From contig SJRY01000003.1 of assembly GCA_011319805.1 (NCBI GenBank), positions 143,269-207,268 on the forward strand: a DNA stretch of 64,000 nt, given 5' to 3'. A program made the translations under genes and the position numbers. Origin of the DNA: Macrocybe gigantea. Taxonomy: Eukaryota > Basidiomycota > Agaricomycetes > Agaricales > Callistosporiaceae. Positions 24,766 to 37,324 of the stretch are shown in pieces (the stretch's first letter is position 1; each line of letters starts with the position of its first letter). A model generated the notes under the pieces. It saw only the letters and a program-made list of their open reading frames with translations. It was not told where the DNA came from and made no database searches.

Positions 24766-26229
24766 TCATCGAGCTTTGAAGTCAGCTATGTATTTCTATG
24801 GTACGGTATTCTTCGCATATACATATGTATGTTTAATATTCGCGTGCCTTGGGAGTGAAAAGTGAACGGTGAGTTTTTCTTCATCCAACATTATTGCTTT
24901 TCCGGTTGCGGTCGTTTTTCCTCAGATCCTTCACAATCGCTTTCGTGTACAGAATATCATCAATTATCAATTCAAAGCTTCCCCAGCTTTCTGAGGAATA
25001 TGCGGAGACACAGAGCTCTCTCCCATACTTTAACGATCTGTTGGAAAATCATCCACATAGCGAGTGGGTCAATCATATGCTAGGACGTGAGCGATTTTAA
25101 TAGTCTTTGAAAGGCGCATGATCGATGGACCCATCACATTCGCATCTGGCCCTCCGACAGTTGTGAGCATTGACTCGCCAATAAGGAAGCACGACTTGCT
25201 TGTCCGGATCTTCTTTTCTTAAGCTGCACTTAGGAGCCTCCGACATACTCGCTCACCCCTTTGCCGTGATAGGGGAGCCGCTTATGATCTTCTCCCTTTG
25301 AAAGAAGGGGGTAATCGCTACGATGCTCAACGTCTACAACCGTGCATGTGTTTTCCTTTACTCCTCCTGTTTGACTGTTGCGAAGCCCCGATGCATTCGT
25401 TGTTTCATATCGACCCTTTCTCTTACAGGGAAGCGTCGGTGGACCACGACCGGCAGGTAATGGATTTCGATCGGGCTGGATTCATATATCCTAAGTTTCA
25501 ACTTTTCCTAGGCCGCGGGCGGCGCTGCACCACATTGAGATTCTCTGGCACTCATCATTTGTTCGTAACCAAGGATTCTTTGTCTTTACCCTGAACGCAT
25601 TCAACGACGGCGACTCATTCTCACCGCCATTCTTCATCGTGCAGGCACCGACTTTCACTTGTATGACAGTCGAGACACGGTTCGTCCGATCATAGCTATG
25701 GAAACGAGAACGGTTATGCTCACCGCCGAGATTTTTCAGCTGCAAATGTATTGCAGGTGGCGCAAGACTCGTTAGAATTGTGTTTGACAATTCTTCAGGG
25801 GTAACAGCGGCCTAATTTCTCAGAAAGCAAAGTCAGACCTGGGCCCTCGTCTCATCTTTATCAGTGCGTGAAGCGATTCCAATGCGAGTCGGCGTTTCTC
25901 AAATTCGTTGACCACGTTGAAAGGGACATGTGTACAAATCGACGTGCGTATGTTTTCACCGTTGAATGTCTAAGTCTCGATCATGATGCGAGACATACTC
26001 GGTATTCTTGCTATTAATCGAGATGCTAGTACAACTAAACGGAGCTTCTCCTAATCTCCTTCGCTAACGGCGGTAAACAGTCCGCCATGCCCGGCATTGG
26101 AGTAGGCATAGTAAATTTTCCTTTTGCTAGTGCTCGCGCATTTCACCGCGCTCACCTGTCATGGTCTTAGAAAATCTTAGATCTATCTACATGCTAGTCC
26201 AAAGGTGAACAAACGTCGACACAGCGGAA
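24766..26229. other. Relic-like region with unrecognised coding segments
   Basis: Three plus-strand segments look protein-coding but stand in different frames between stops: about 24970-25095 (QLSEEYAETQSSLPYFNDLL, then HSEWVNHMLG), 25110-25220 (MIDGPITFASGPPTVVSIDS) and 25525-25670 (HIEILWHSSFVRNQGFFVFT, then SPPFFIVQAPTF). They may belong to one decayed or badly assembled gene. I cannot name it. Confidence 0.35.
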
Positions 26230-26530
26230 CTCGGTAGGCCTGCCGACCTTTTCTCTAAGCTGATGAAGTCGCATCCCACATGCAGAGGTCGTCAATATTC
26301 TGTTTGTGTATGTCGCGAATCTCCGTTCTCCTGACATTAATCTAACCTAATCAATCCGGAAGTGTGAGATATTGCATGCACATCTAGGATCCCTATCCTC
26401 ATACTGAACTTTGACTGCTCGCAACGTACCGCCTAAAGCACTAGTAGCGCTACTGCTACAAGAAGCCGGCGAAAAAAGACTGAAACCCAGGTCGCAGGCA
26501 CTCGATATGATTCAATATCCTCAGACCTGG
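26230..26530 (+). pseudogene. Degenerate 3' fragment of a GH27 alpha-galactosidase
   Basis: Segment 26230-26307 reads GRPADLFSKLMKSHPTCRGR plus QYSVC, matching DEPADMFFSLTESPWIRAGR plus QYSVR of the intact GH27 gene at 19.4-22.1 kb. After a possible intron, 26411-26480 reads LTARNVPPKALVALLLQEAG, matching MTVHNVPPHGVAALLLKDAG. An in-frame TGA lies just before the second block and nothing of the catalytic part is recognisable upstream. It is on the opposite strand to the intact gene. The divergence, not just a frame slip, marks it as a real relic. Confidence 0.7.
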
Positions 26531-27742
26531 TCGACCCGACCAATTCGGGAAGGAGGAAGGAATTTTCAATCTTTTGTCCATTTGGAAGACATGGTTGGTT
26601 GAAAGTTACACGGGTTTTTTTTCTCCCTGCACGAGAATGAAACGGTCGCGAGTAAAGGTATGCTCTTTCGTGGGCATGAGATGCAAGGACCTACGTTTCA
26701 TGAGACCCTGACGTAGTTCGACCTGAAACAAAGACGATGAAGAACATCCGGGCCTTGCCTAGAAGTGAAATTGCACACGGTATGTATGTAGCCGGCTCAG
26801 TCTAAGAAATATTTGAACTGTCCTGGTTTCGGAATGCATCCGAAAAGCAATCCCGCATGGATGCGTTTCGTCGCACAGACATCGTAACGAATTCGTGGGC
26901 CTGGCGTTCTTGTGATTTGAAGATAAACATCCTCGTCAGGACGGCTTGCTTTCAGGTCCATCATGTGCATAGCCCCACTGCAAACATCTCGATGACCCTG
27001 GTGTTGCAGTCCCCGCGTCGGCTGAGTTGCCTGGCTTGAGAGTTTTTCTGTGATCTTTTCTGACCTTGTATGTGAAATAACAATACAGGAATGGGCGGCG
27101 GCGGCCCTTCGATTTTCATTAATATTTAGGATTCTCGAGGTTCGCGTCCAAAACCACTGAGAGTTCAACATAACATTTAAGGAATATGCGCGCCACCAAA
27201 ACGACCACTCATCCCTTATGAGAGATATGATTGGCATCAACACCGAAACAGAAGGCCATTGTGACCGAGTTGGGTTACATCTAGGGTACATCCGCATCGA
27301 CGCATCACTATGGTTGAGAGGATAAATGTGTGAAAAGAGAGTCCGCGGCATGAAAGTGGCACTCCGCTGGGCAGAATTTCATTTGACTTTCTGAATGAGT
27401 GTCACAACACCCTCCTCCCCCAGGCATTGCGCATGCTTCTTACTAGAACACCAGGGGGGAGTCAGCGTTGGCCGATACCATGCAAGGCGCGGATGTATCC
27501 AGCTACAGCTGTTGGGTACAAGTCATCTTGAGACTGGACACTTTCCTGACTCTTGCTTGATCATCCCGCCCGCGACCACCCACGTCGGCGCAGCTCGATT
27601 TGGTGTCCGCCCTGCGGAGCCGCCATCACGTGAGAGCGGCGCGTTAATTTACGTGAGAAAACGACGAGTCAAGAAAGCCCCTAAAAACGCGTACCCACAC
27701 TCATTAACAAACAACACAACAACCTACTTAACTACAGCCTGC
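26531..27742. other. Intergenic stretch upstream of the coiled-coil gene
   Basis: A 184-codon minus-strand frame at 26797-27351 has no domain and I do not support it. The right end is the promoter of the next gene, with TCACGTGA at 27626-27633 and TTACGTGAG at 27649-27657. Confidence 0.4.
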
Positions 27743-30700
27743 ATGGTCTCCACCAAAGGAGGAAAATCAGGCAAACAGAGCTACGCGGATCGTACGCCAC
27801 GTATCCTTCTTTGATCTGAGAGAGAATTCATTGACTTGAAACAGGCGTGCTGCGCGCAATTTCTCAAATTCAAAGGGAGCATCGGCGGAATGCAATTCAT
27901 CTTGCAAGTTTGAAGGCTCAAAGTTAGTGATGCTCTGGCCATGTTAACAACTACTTACGTTCAACGTATGTCACTCATAGTCAGAAAGAACGCTCAAGCC
28001 TCAAGGGAGAAATTGGGTCCTCAATGGTCGACATGGGTTAATAAGGCCGTAAAAAAACTTGTGCGTATCGACCTATGTTTCCAAATTTTGACGTAGTCAT
28101 GAGCGCTTTCAGGAAGAGGAAGGAATAATAGCACCAGCTGATGCCGATGGCACAATTATGGTCACGTTGGGCGGAAAGAAGGCGTACGTTGCGTCACCAC
28201 ATCTGCCGTCGAAGATTTCTAATTTCATTTTTCTTTCAGTATTGGAGCCGTAGCACCAATGGAATTGGATAATTTGCCGTCTACTCCCGGTCATCTACAC
28301 AAACAGGTGTCGCACCACATGAGCACTCGTGGCGTCAAGCGAAGTCGTCGGTCATCGTTTGCTGTCCCAGATTGGGCTGATTCCATCTCCGTTTCCGCTT
28401 TGCGAACACCACAGTCAAAGCGCCCACGGCCGTCCTATGCGAGCGTGGCTGGGCCTAGAAGGATCACCCTTCAGATGACGAAAGCGGAGGTTGGTTTCTG
28501 CTTCTGTTTCGTTGATGGCAAGGTCTTCTCCCGCTCATCACGTTTTCTAAAGCTAATCGCAGAAGTCGATGCTCTGAACAAAATTCGGGAGCAAATGTTG
28601 CTGCGCGAGACGTCACCGTTGACAGACATTGAGGATAGTGAAGCAAAAGAAGAAATAATAAGATTGAAAGAAGAACTCCGGCGGCGCGACGTCGAGCTAG
28701 AGTCCACGCAGCGTGAGCTCGTCGAAGCGAAATCTCAGTATCAAAGGGACAGGAGGATACCGCACGACAGCGCCGCAGCAATGACCCCTGAGTTCATGAC
28801 GTGAGTGAAGATCGCGAGTTCAAACGCACGTGTCCGCTAATGGGCACAGAAACTGCAGCGGCCCGGTTTTGGATTCCTCGTCGCCGCACGACTTCTCCAT
28901 CTCCGGTCTAACCACGCGGTCGAGGCCACCCAACCCTGTCACGCGCACGCAGTCAGGTTCTTTAATTTCTGATGTGAGCAAACAGCCGACGCCAGCGCCG
29001 AGCACATCTGGCGTGCAGCTCGAGGATAATCTCGACTCCTATAACCATGATGGAGACTACTTGGAAGATGCGCAAGACACTGGCAACAATCAGCGTCAAC
29101 GGGATGACCTCCTTCCCACCCCCGCCGTTAGCCCTATCATCCCCGTCTGCGATTTGCCGGGCGTGGATGTCGAGCGGCGTGTTCTAGAAGATACTCAAAA
29201 TGCAGCCGACAGAACGGCGCAAGCGGTCGTCAACGAGGTAATGAAATCTTGAAGCTTCTTTGAAGAAGGTCCATTGAGATTGACACATGATTAGAACCAT
29301 GAACTTGAGCACTCTCTCAACTCGTTCAAGGAAGAATTGCGCAAAGCCAAGGAAGACCTTTCCAACAGGGACGCCCAGATCTCTACATTACAGTCTCGCA
29401 CTGTCGCTCTAGAACGAAAAATATCGGAAAACCTGTCCGCAACGGCTGCCAAAGACGAAGAATACAAATCTATAAAACGAGACCTGGAAGCCTCGCTGAC
29501 TTCAACTAAGGAGAATTTGGAACGTTTTGTGAGAGAAAGAGATGAATCCTTGAATAAACTCAAAGTGGAACAGGAGAAATATCTTGTTCAGATATCAGAG
29601 CTTCAGCGTTCCGTTAATGAAGCAGATGAGGCCAACGCGAAGTATGTCGAGGATATCGCCAAGTACCGAAGCGAACTCGAATCCACGCAATTCTCTATCA
29701 GCGCCCTTCATGCCGAAAATCAAACCAAGTCGAACGAAATTGTAACGCTCCTAGAAGAGAAAGTGGTCTTGAATGCGGAGTTGCAAAAACAGCGACTCTC
29801 TGCAGCGAATCTTCAAGAAGAGCTGTCTTCCCAGCTCATAAAAGCCTCAGAGTTAGAGGATTCTTCAGACCGGCTTCATGACGCGATTGAGGAGAAGACT
29901 CTCCTCTCCAACAAACTTTACGATCTGGAGCAAAGGAACCATTTCATATCTGAGCAGCTGGCTGCTTCGGTACGTTCCAACGCGTCCTCAGAGGATGCTT
30001 TAAAGATCACTATCGATGGACTTCGCAACGAATTGGCCCAAGTCCAGACCCAGACAGCCCAACTTTCTGAACAACTCTCAAATTCCCAAACGGAAGCCGA
30101 AAAACTTCGCGACGAGCTCCACGCGAAGAACCTCGAGACGACTCTTCTACAAGAGACGTCGGACATTCTGAGCCAGAAGATCGATGGACTTGAGCGTCAG
30201 CTAAAGAGCGTCACTGAAGAGCTGGCTGAGCTTTCATTGTGGGCAGAAGAAGCGCAGATCAAGACCATTGAACTCGAATCAGCCCTATCGGATTCCAGCA
30301 TGGAGGTCGCGGCCGTCAAATTGAGTCTAGAGACTTCGCAAGATGTGGCCAAGGCACTCGAATGTTCGCTAGAGGAGAGAACAATCGATTTGAAGGAGTC
30401 TCAGCGGGAGAGGTCCCGGTTAGAGGGGGGAATTGCGAACACGAAGCTGGATCTCGAACGAGTTAATGGGCAACTGGCTGCTACAAAGTCGGACGCCCAG
30501 CATTCGGAGACAAGGTTACGGGCGAGCGAGTCCAGAGTTCGGGAATTGGAAGCTGAATTGGCCGCGAGATGCGAAAAGGAGAGAGCAACCGGAGAAGCGC
30601 TTTCCGCCGCTCAGAAAGAACACGCGGCGGAGAGCGACAGACAGGGGGCCGTGATCTTGGAGCTTAACGATGCTTTGAAAGTTAGCCGCGCAGAGACGGC

Positions 30701-31073
30701 GCGTGCCCGTTCAGACTTGGAGGCGGCTCTTGGCGTTCATCGTGAGCTCTCGGAGAATCTGTGCGATCGGGATCGGGATTTATCCGAGGCACGAACGGAG
30801 TTGGATAACGAACGCACCAGTGCATCAGTTTTGGAAAGGGATCTCAATCTGAGCAGAGGAGCAGTGCGAGAGCTTGAAAGCCAGTTGACGGAATTGAGGT
30901 CGTTCAAAGCTGCCGACGAGAGAACCATCGAGCGATACAAGACGGTGTACGCTGCTGTTCGTGGGTCGATCGAAGAAGCTAGTACAAAGGTAGGTGACTC
31001 TTTTGTTATCGCTTCAGGCAGGCAGGACGATTGATTATCTCTATAGCTTGCTTCGGTCTCTACCGATGCTTGA
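27743..31073 (+). CDS. Large coiled-coil protein with basic N-terminal domain
   Basis: Nine exons join in phase without repair: 27743-27800, 27845-27922, 27981-28060, 28113-28183, 28240-28489, 28553-28800, 28850-29237, 29295-30989 and 31047-31073; 964 residues. Residues 1-100 form a basic domain (REHRRNAIHLASLKAQI, WVNKAVKKLEEEGIIA, DGTIMVTLGGKKA) that looks like a small winged helix. Then come a basic stretch typical of a nuclear signal (GVKRSRRS; SKRPRPS), a short coiled coil, a Ser/Pro/Thr-rich linker, and about 560 residues of continuous heptad coiled coil. I do not recognise the family. The layout suggests a chromatin or spindle scaffold that binds DNA through its head and dimerises through its rod; that is inference. 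Confidence 0.75.
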
Positions 31074-34000
31074 AACTGGGGCTGAAGGTACATAAAGTGT
31101 TCTTTCCATTTACTTAAACGAAATCTATTGTTGTGGACAACATGTACGTACCTTTCCTGCAGTTATCTGAATTGAATCTCATACGCCAGTTTGCGTATAT
31201 CCCTTTGTGCGAAACTCCAATGTCGTATATTTCTAACTGCCATTTTAATGCTAGAGTCTGCACTCACAGACTCGAACATTCTGTCGCCATTTGTTCGTCA
31301 TCGGGCAACACGGAGATACTCGTTGAATACCAAATTTGAAGCCTCATTAGGAGCCAGCTTATGGTGAAGACAGCGAAAAGAGTTTATCTGAAAACACATG
31401 CATTGACTTTGACTTCCGGGCCCGGAGTTCCCATCTATGGCGGCTTGGCGGCCATCGTCGGTTCGGGACATGGGAAAAGGCAACAAGATGACAACCAAGG
31501 AAAACAGGCACAATCGATATCGAAAGGTCTGGGCTGAACAATAGCAGGCGTCGTATCTAGGGCGCTTTGCCTGTTTCTCAAATCATCCAATCCCAGAAAA
31601 CGACTATATTAACCGATTCCAAGGCCGTGGATGGTCTGGCCGAAGCGGATGCGAGTGCCTTAACCATGCTGAGCACGAGGTTGTATGTCAGTGGTCCCAT
31701 CGGAGCGGCAATACGCCGTTCCATTGGATCGGTCTGCACACACCTGTACCACCCGTTTGAACAACACATTCTAGCCATGGCGTGTCAGTTGCTGATGGGC
31801 CGAAGGCGCCGATGTTCGTTTGCAGGTTCGAAGACTGTATCAACAAACCTACTGCGTCCGCGGGCTGGCCGACTGTCTCATCAGCCTAAAAGCCTAGGAT
31901 ATCCGACGACTCTCCTCTGCTGCTTTTTGCCTGTTTCCTCTGGCGCAGTGTGATTGTGGAGTAGAGTTTATTTGATGAACTGTTCTCTATCCTCAACAGA
32001 AAAAGCAGCAATGCCTCACTCCTTTCTAGCTCTTCCTGGAGCCAAGACCCAAGAACACGGATGCTGTTGTGAACCTTCATATAGCTTATATGTCTTGTTC
32101 AACTTGCTGACACCCTCTTGCATTGTCCCTCATGCCCGAAATATCCATCCTACCCTTCTCCCTCGTCCTTTGTTCACAGTTATTTTCGATACTCATATGT
32201 GATATCATCTGCGCGCGAAAATTCGTCACTCTCGATTTCTCGTGTATCTAGAATTTTTGATGTCACTCTATCTCTACTCTGTAAATGTCTTCGGTACTGT
32301 TATTCTGGTCTTTCTCCCCTTTCGTCATCTTGTTCGTTACCGTGACTTAACAGGAATGGCGTAGACAATCTTACTGTTGCGTATCAGGGACAGCCTAGGA
32401 CTCTTTCACCTGGGAACCCCCGAAAGCCTGAGGAAGGTTTGTACGACATGCTGAGTCACAGTCCTCTAAAAACAGCGATAAGATTCCTTCGGATCGTAGG
32501 AACGATTTAATGGCGGAAAGGAGCAGAGGGTGAGTACCTCGATCCATGTTTCATGCTGTTTCACGCGATGCGTTGAACCTGCGCAAACGTTCGGGTCGAC
32601 AAAGGACAGAAATTGCCCGATAACGACCCGACATTGTTTCATTTAACGTTTCTATAATGTATGCATGGGCCGTCCTCATTCCTTCGCAAAAGCCTGCTAT
32701 CCAGAGTTCATCTTTGGGCGGTATCAATTCAACGAAGCAGGAGCTCGGGGAGCAGAGATTTTCCAGGACGGTTCTGTATCTTCAGCGCCTATTGACCGGA
32801 GACATCCGCTCTCCCCAACGGGGCGAGGCAGATTCATAACTATCACATCACATTCGAGCTCGACAAACGCGTCGTGGACCTGCAAGATTTTTTCTGATAC
32901 GAACATTGCACATCCAAGCGATCCCAGCTCGAAGGGGCAATGAGTACTGGCGTGTGCTTGGGAAAAACGCTAATAATCATGCAATGTATGAGCAAAAAGC
33001 CAAGTATTGAAATAAATCACTCAGAAAATAAGATCTCTCGTGAATCTGGACCTACGGGCAGCTCCGGGGTCGCTACGCAGGGCAGAGGTGGGTATCATGA
33101 CGGCTGTTCTTAGCAATGAAGCGGGGTTCAGGTATGTGCACATACTTTCTAACTCTAACTCGGCGGGCCGGGCGATAGAGATCCTCAGAGCCACGTGAGT
33201 TCGGGCGACCTTGACAACGTGGCTTGTTCCGTTAGTTGCGATATTCTATTTCCAACATTCTCTCCGACAACGCCTTGAATCGCCTATTTTCTCAAGCGCA
33301 CTGAGAACTGTCGAGCACGTGGCCGTGATATTGTTGCTATAGTCATGGCCTGCCCTGCTCGGCTGCCTTCGCATCATTGATTAACAAGATCGACCAAGAC
33401 GCGTCGACCCTTCCTCCTCTCAGAATATGTTGAACATCGGGCATGCTCCTATGTAAAATGGCAGCATTCGTTTGGATAGCCACGGCTCTTGTGCCTCCCT
33501 GGCGAGGTTTGTCCGAACGTCATATCGTGATAACAGTGTTGAATCAGATACTATCTGTTCACCAACGACGGTCTTTGCAGACTCCAGCGGAGACCCTTTG
33601 CTGTTTGAGTTTGTTGCAACGACTGTAAGGCACGCACGGCACACTATTATAATGAATACGCTCCGAACCATCGGGTTTCAATTACACCTACAGGATGACG
33701 ATTAAGCGCCGTGATATAGATAGTGATGGAGATCCCCAGTTGAAACATGACTTTGTGCAATGCTGAGAGCCAAAGAACGGCCATATTTGCTCTGATCGTA
33801 GATCCGTTCGGCTTTCCTCGTATCCAAGTCATCAATGGTCCGACAACCTTGAGGATTGGGATCTCTTTTTTCGAGATACATATCTCCATTCCTATGATAC
33901 CGACACCATATGGGCAAATAGGCTGTTACCAGCCCTTTCCTTTTTTTTCCAGATATTTTTTCTTATTTTCCTCAGGTGTAACTTGTTCCTAGGCGATGAC

Positions 34001-34204
34001 TCTGCCTAACTACGACACCATGGGGATTGCTTATGCACTTCGAGAAAACCTGGCGAGCGCGGAATGGTCGTTCCTATGTACTGGAACCACAGAAGGGACG
34101 GCATCCAGAGAGGGGCAGCAGGAAAAGGCAACTAACGCAAAGACCAGATCCTGGAAGAGCGTATATCGGGAATTGCTGTTTTAAGCACCCATCACCGAGA
34201 GGGT
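31074..34204. other. Long intergenic stretch, possibly hiding the start of the Med25-like gene
   Basis: No frame in these 3.1 kb shows a recognisable domain. Frames at 31567-31953, 32665-32943, 33747-33992 and 33996-34184 are the longest. The 5' exons of the next gene should lie in the right part, but I could not link them; a stretch ending LEERISGIAVLSTHHREGIK just before 34205 may be coding. Confidence 0.35.
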
Positions 34205-35443
34205 ATTAAATGGGAGACAGAATTTGGCCCGATGCTTCACTTTCCGCAAAACACAAGGACAAAAGAGATGGTCTTCCGCTTGCCCACGCACCTCGAGTCT
34301 TACATTCCACCTCCGTCTCAGCAAGCTCCCGAACAAAGACCATGGAGAGGCGCGCTCATAGTCAGAGGAATGAGGCTTTCTGACCGGAGCAGCAGTCAAA
34401 CAATCCGAGTGACTGCGGTAGAGACTGACGGTGATAAGTACGAGCACAAGTTTCATTTCTTTTTCTCAGGCTCTAAATCTACCGACGTCAAAAACGGGCC
34501 TGCCTAATTATATTTTAATTTTATGCATGCTTTTGGTTGTTTTTTTTTACATAAATTGTTTCAGCAGGACGGACCTCTGGCCAGCGCAATTTTTAACCCA
34601 CATCACTCATGGTCACTCCATCCTACAAGACGTTCAAGGCTGGGTCAAGCGGCATGCACCACCTCTCTGTACCTTCATGCCTGATCGCCATCGCGATCCT
34701 AATATAAACGCGGTCAACCAGACGACTTTTCGCACCTTATCCCGCATCCTATTCGAAACGCAGACGGTATGTCGTCGCCTCAGTTCATTCTTCATTCGTC
34801 CTACTTTCTGCCTTTTCGTGTCTGAGGTTCATTTGTATTCGAAATTTAACATCTTTCGGCTTCTCGACCTTTGCTGACAGCGTTTTTCTTGGCTGCTAAC
34901 AGGTCGCTGTTGCCGGTTGGGGTACCAACGAGATTCCTGGCGCAGGCATCATCATTTTCCCAGCCCAGAACTCGAGCTCGCTGCTTGTCGGGGCACTGTT
35001 CCTCTCCGAACCCTTCCCAGCGTTCGTCACTGGAACGCCTTCGCCGACTATGCCATTGTCGCCTACCGATACAATGCAAGCGGGCTACATGGTGCATTAC
35101 GCCCAACCTATATCAGCTCCCTATGGCTCTTCTTCGCGCCACCATCAGTCTGTTTCTCCTCAGGGGGAGGACCGGCAGGGCATGTAGCAATGCCAGGAGG
35201 CGCAGGCCCATACCCCACAAGTGGTTATCCCGCCAGTCCCATCGATCCTTCTCAGCAGCACCATGCTCATATGTCAGCTTCTGCGTCACACCAACCAGAC
35301 CAGTACTCTTACATGATGACTCGGGATATTCTTCGACGCCGACGTCATCTTCTGCCGAAAATCCTTGGCCTGCGGTCAAAGACGAGGACGACGGAACCTA
35401 CGCTCCTTTCTCTCCTCATCACGAAAACCCTCACTATCCTTAA
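34205..35443 (+). CDS. Med25-like protein with ACID/PTOV-type domain, 5' end unresolved
   Basis: Coding blocks in order: FRLPTHLESYIPPPSQQAPE with PWRGALIVRGMRL (34268-34440), DLWPAQFLTHITHGHSIL to SRILFETQT (34574-34763), then after an intron ending at 34902 VAVAGWGTNEIPGAGIIIFP to FLSEPFPAFV, and a Pro/Ser/Gln-rich tail ending in HHENPHYP. The W...L ... FMP ... LCT pattern resembles the activator-binding domain of Mediator subunit 25; the von Willebrand domain expected before it is not found. Two frame changes, at the G run 35163-35167 and near 35305-35320, are each fixed by one added base. The intron between the first two blocks (about 34440-34570) is unclear. Mediator identity is moderate at best. 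Confidence 0.45.
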
Positions 35444-35954
35444 TTCATTGCCTTACCCGAACTAAAGCCAGTTCGTCCAACGCCCTGCCATTTGGCTCAA
35501 TAAATGTGCATCTTCACGGCCCTATCACGAATTTCAGTAGAATCTTCGTTTTCTTGGATTTTGGCTTCAATCATCCTGCTGTAGCGAATGTTCCCGATAC
35601 CCAAGAACCTGTGCTGCCTCTCACTGTATCGTTTATGTATCGTTTCTTTCTTGCTTTGTTGGCTCTTTGCTTATCTTCCTGAATTTCTTGCCTACTCCGC
35701 TTCGCTTATAGATGATCACCCTCCGTGTAACGAAGGTGACGCGATTCCCATTTAAGACTCCCCAATTGTAGCTACCAGTTTCGTTCTAACTGTTATACCT
35801 TTTTCCATACACCTGATTGTATCTTTATCGTGCTAACGTATCTTATACCCAGTACCTTGCTGACGGTCGTGCACCCATAACTACTGTGAAGAAAGTCTGT
35901 TAGAAATGAAAAGTGCTTGGGGAAAACCCTCACCTGTTATATGATAAGTTTATC

Positions 35955-36856
35955 CTAGTTTTTGAATCTTTGCTGTCTGTTCTGCCTCTCCTGCTGGTAT
36001 TGTCTGGGTATGAAAGCCATACCGGCAGCATAGAGTACCCAGAAGACCTTGAGAAGAATCACGAAACACGGCATAAGCGATCATTTATTTGAATTTGTAG
36101 TGAATTGACAGGCAAGTCAAACAACAGAATAGGTTTTTAGGCGAAACTACTTACCACGATCAACGCAAGCCAAGCGTGCTTAGCGGACTGTGGGACCACG
36201 TGCAAACCGCCAGTCGCAACCGCCCATTCCGTGTACAATCCGTAATGAACCTGATAGACGGTGTAAAACGGACAATAGGATAGGTAAAGCATGCAAAGAA
36301 TTTTGCTCGTCAGTACGTCTTTCTTGTTCTAGCCAGACACGAAGAAATAAGAAGCTAAAAATAACCTGATAGGCAGCGATTATAAATATAGCAAATCCTA
36401 CGGCAACGTGGAGATACGACTGCGGGGGTCTGCGACCCAAGAATATTCGAGGGAACTTGAAGAAATGTGCGATGACGCCCAGCAGCAATTGAGCCAGGTA
36501 TAGGATTAGCAAGACTAGGCCGACTTTCTGATGGGTGTCGATAAAGTGGCCTTGCCGGAGCTGGTCCGCCGTCTTGTATCCCAATGCCCATCCTGCAAAG
36601 ATGATGGGCCCGGCAACGAGGAACTGCACGATCCAGTGGGCGTACCACCACCTACGAACAAATTAGTTCCTTCTTTCTATAAGTCGAATGACGATACGCG
36701 CTTCGGGGTATACGTCCTCAGATACCTAGGGATCAACGCACCAATCGGTAGGAAGATCAGAAAGCCTGTACTGCAGAGGATAGCGTGCGTCTTTGCTTGC
36801 TTTTCCAAACCGCTGAGCGGCAAGGCAAACGTGGCCATCTCGACTTGTGATGGCAT
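35955..36856 (-). CDS. Cytochrome b561-domain membrane protein
   Basis: Four exons (36856-36726, 36651-36366, 36250-36155, 36047-35955) in clean phase give 201 residues with about five membrane helices: FLIFLPIGALIP, WIVQFLVAGPIIFAGWALGY, VGLVLLILYLAQLLLGVIAH, HVAVGFAIFIIAAYQ and VFWVLYAAGMAFIP. Four histidines sit where the two haems should be bound: THAIL, YAHW, DTHQK and YLHVAVG. Such proteins move electrons across a membrane, often in iron or ascorbate metabolism, and in fungi are usually fused to a secreted DOMON domain. Here a stop directly precedes the ATG in frame and no DOMON domain is seen, so this is a short stand-alone form unless an upstream exon was missed. Confidence 0.8.
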
Positions 36857-37324
36857 GGAGTAAAAAATCTAGAACATCAGAGTTATAAGCCCCTGCCGGA
36901 AGGTCCAACGGAGCCCGTACGCTTGTGGCGTGCTGAAAACAGTGAGAAAGATGCACGCCGATACGTCATGGAGCTGCTCAAGAATGGGTCGATGGTCGTT
37001 GGCTTTAGGAGACTATTCGGGGCATATTGTTCCCATTGGATCGGCTGAATATCAGTCAGAACTGGTTTGAATGGGCTTGACACTCTCACGGACTTTCGGC
37101 TCTGAGAAAGTTGATGGTGTCACGAGTTGACAATATTGACGGCCCAGACACCACTGGATCAATGCTCAATTCGGCAGGTGATGCGCATTGTGGCGCGGCC
37201 AGACTTTGGTGGAGTGAACGGTTATGAGGGAATAATCCAACATTAGCCGCAAAGTTACAAAGGTGATACAAGATCTTGGTATCGAGAGAAGGAATAGAAG
37301 AGGAATGTTCACACTCCATGCCAC
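36857..37324. other. Intergenic stretch between the b561 and kinesin genes
   Basis: Contains the b561 upstream region and the kinesin 3' flank. I looked for a DOMON domain on the minus strand and found no convincing one. Confidence 0.4.

Noticed and set aside
26797..27351. 184-codon minus-strand frame
   Set aside because: No motif, uneven composition, no splice continuation; probably chance.
29918..30166. Antisense frame inside the coiled-coil gene
   Set aside because: It is explained by Glu/Leu/Ser-rich codon use of the coiled coil on the plus strand.
34850..34890. Short stretch resembling the start of a U2 snRNA (CTTTCGGCTTCTCGACCTTTG)
   Set aside because: Only a partial likeness to the U2 5' end, no Sm site follows, and it lies in an intron of the Med25-like gene.
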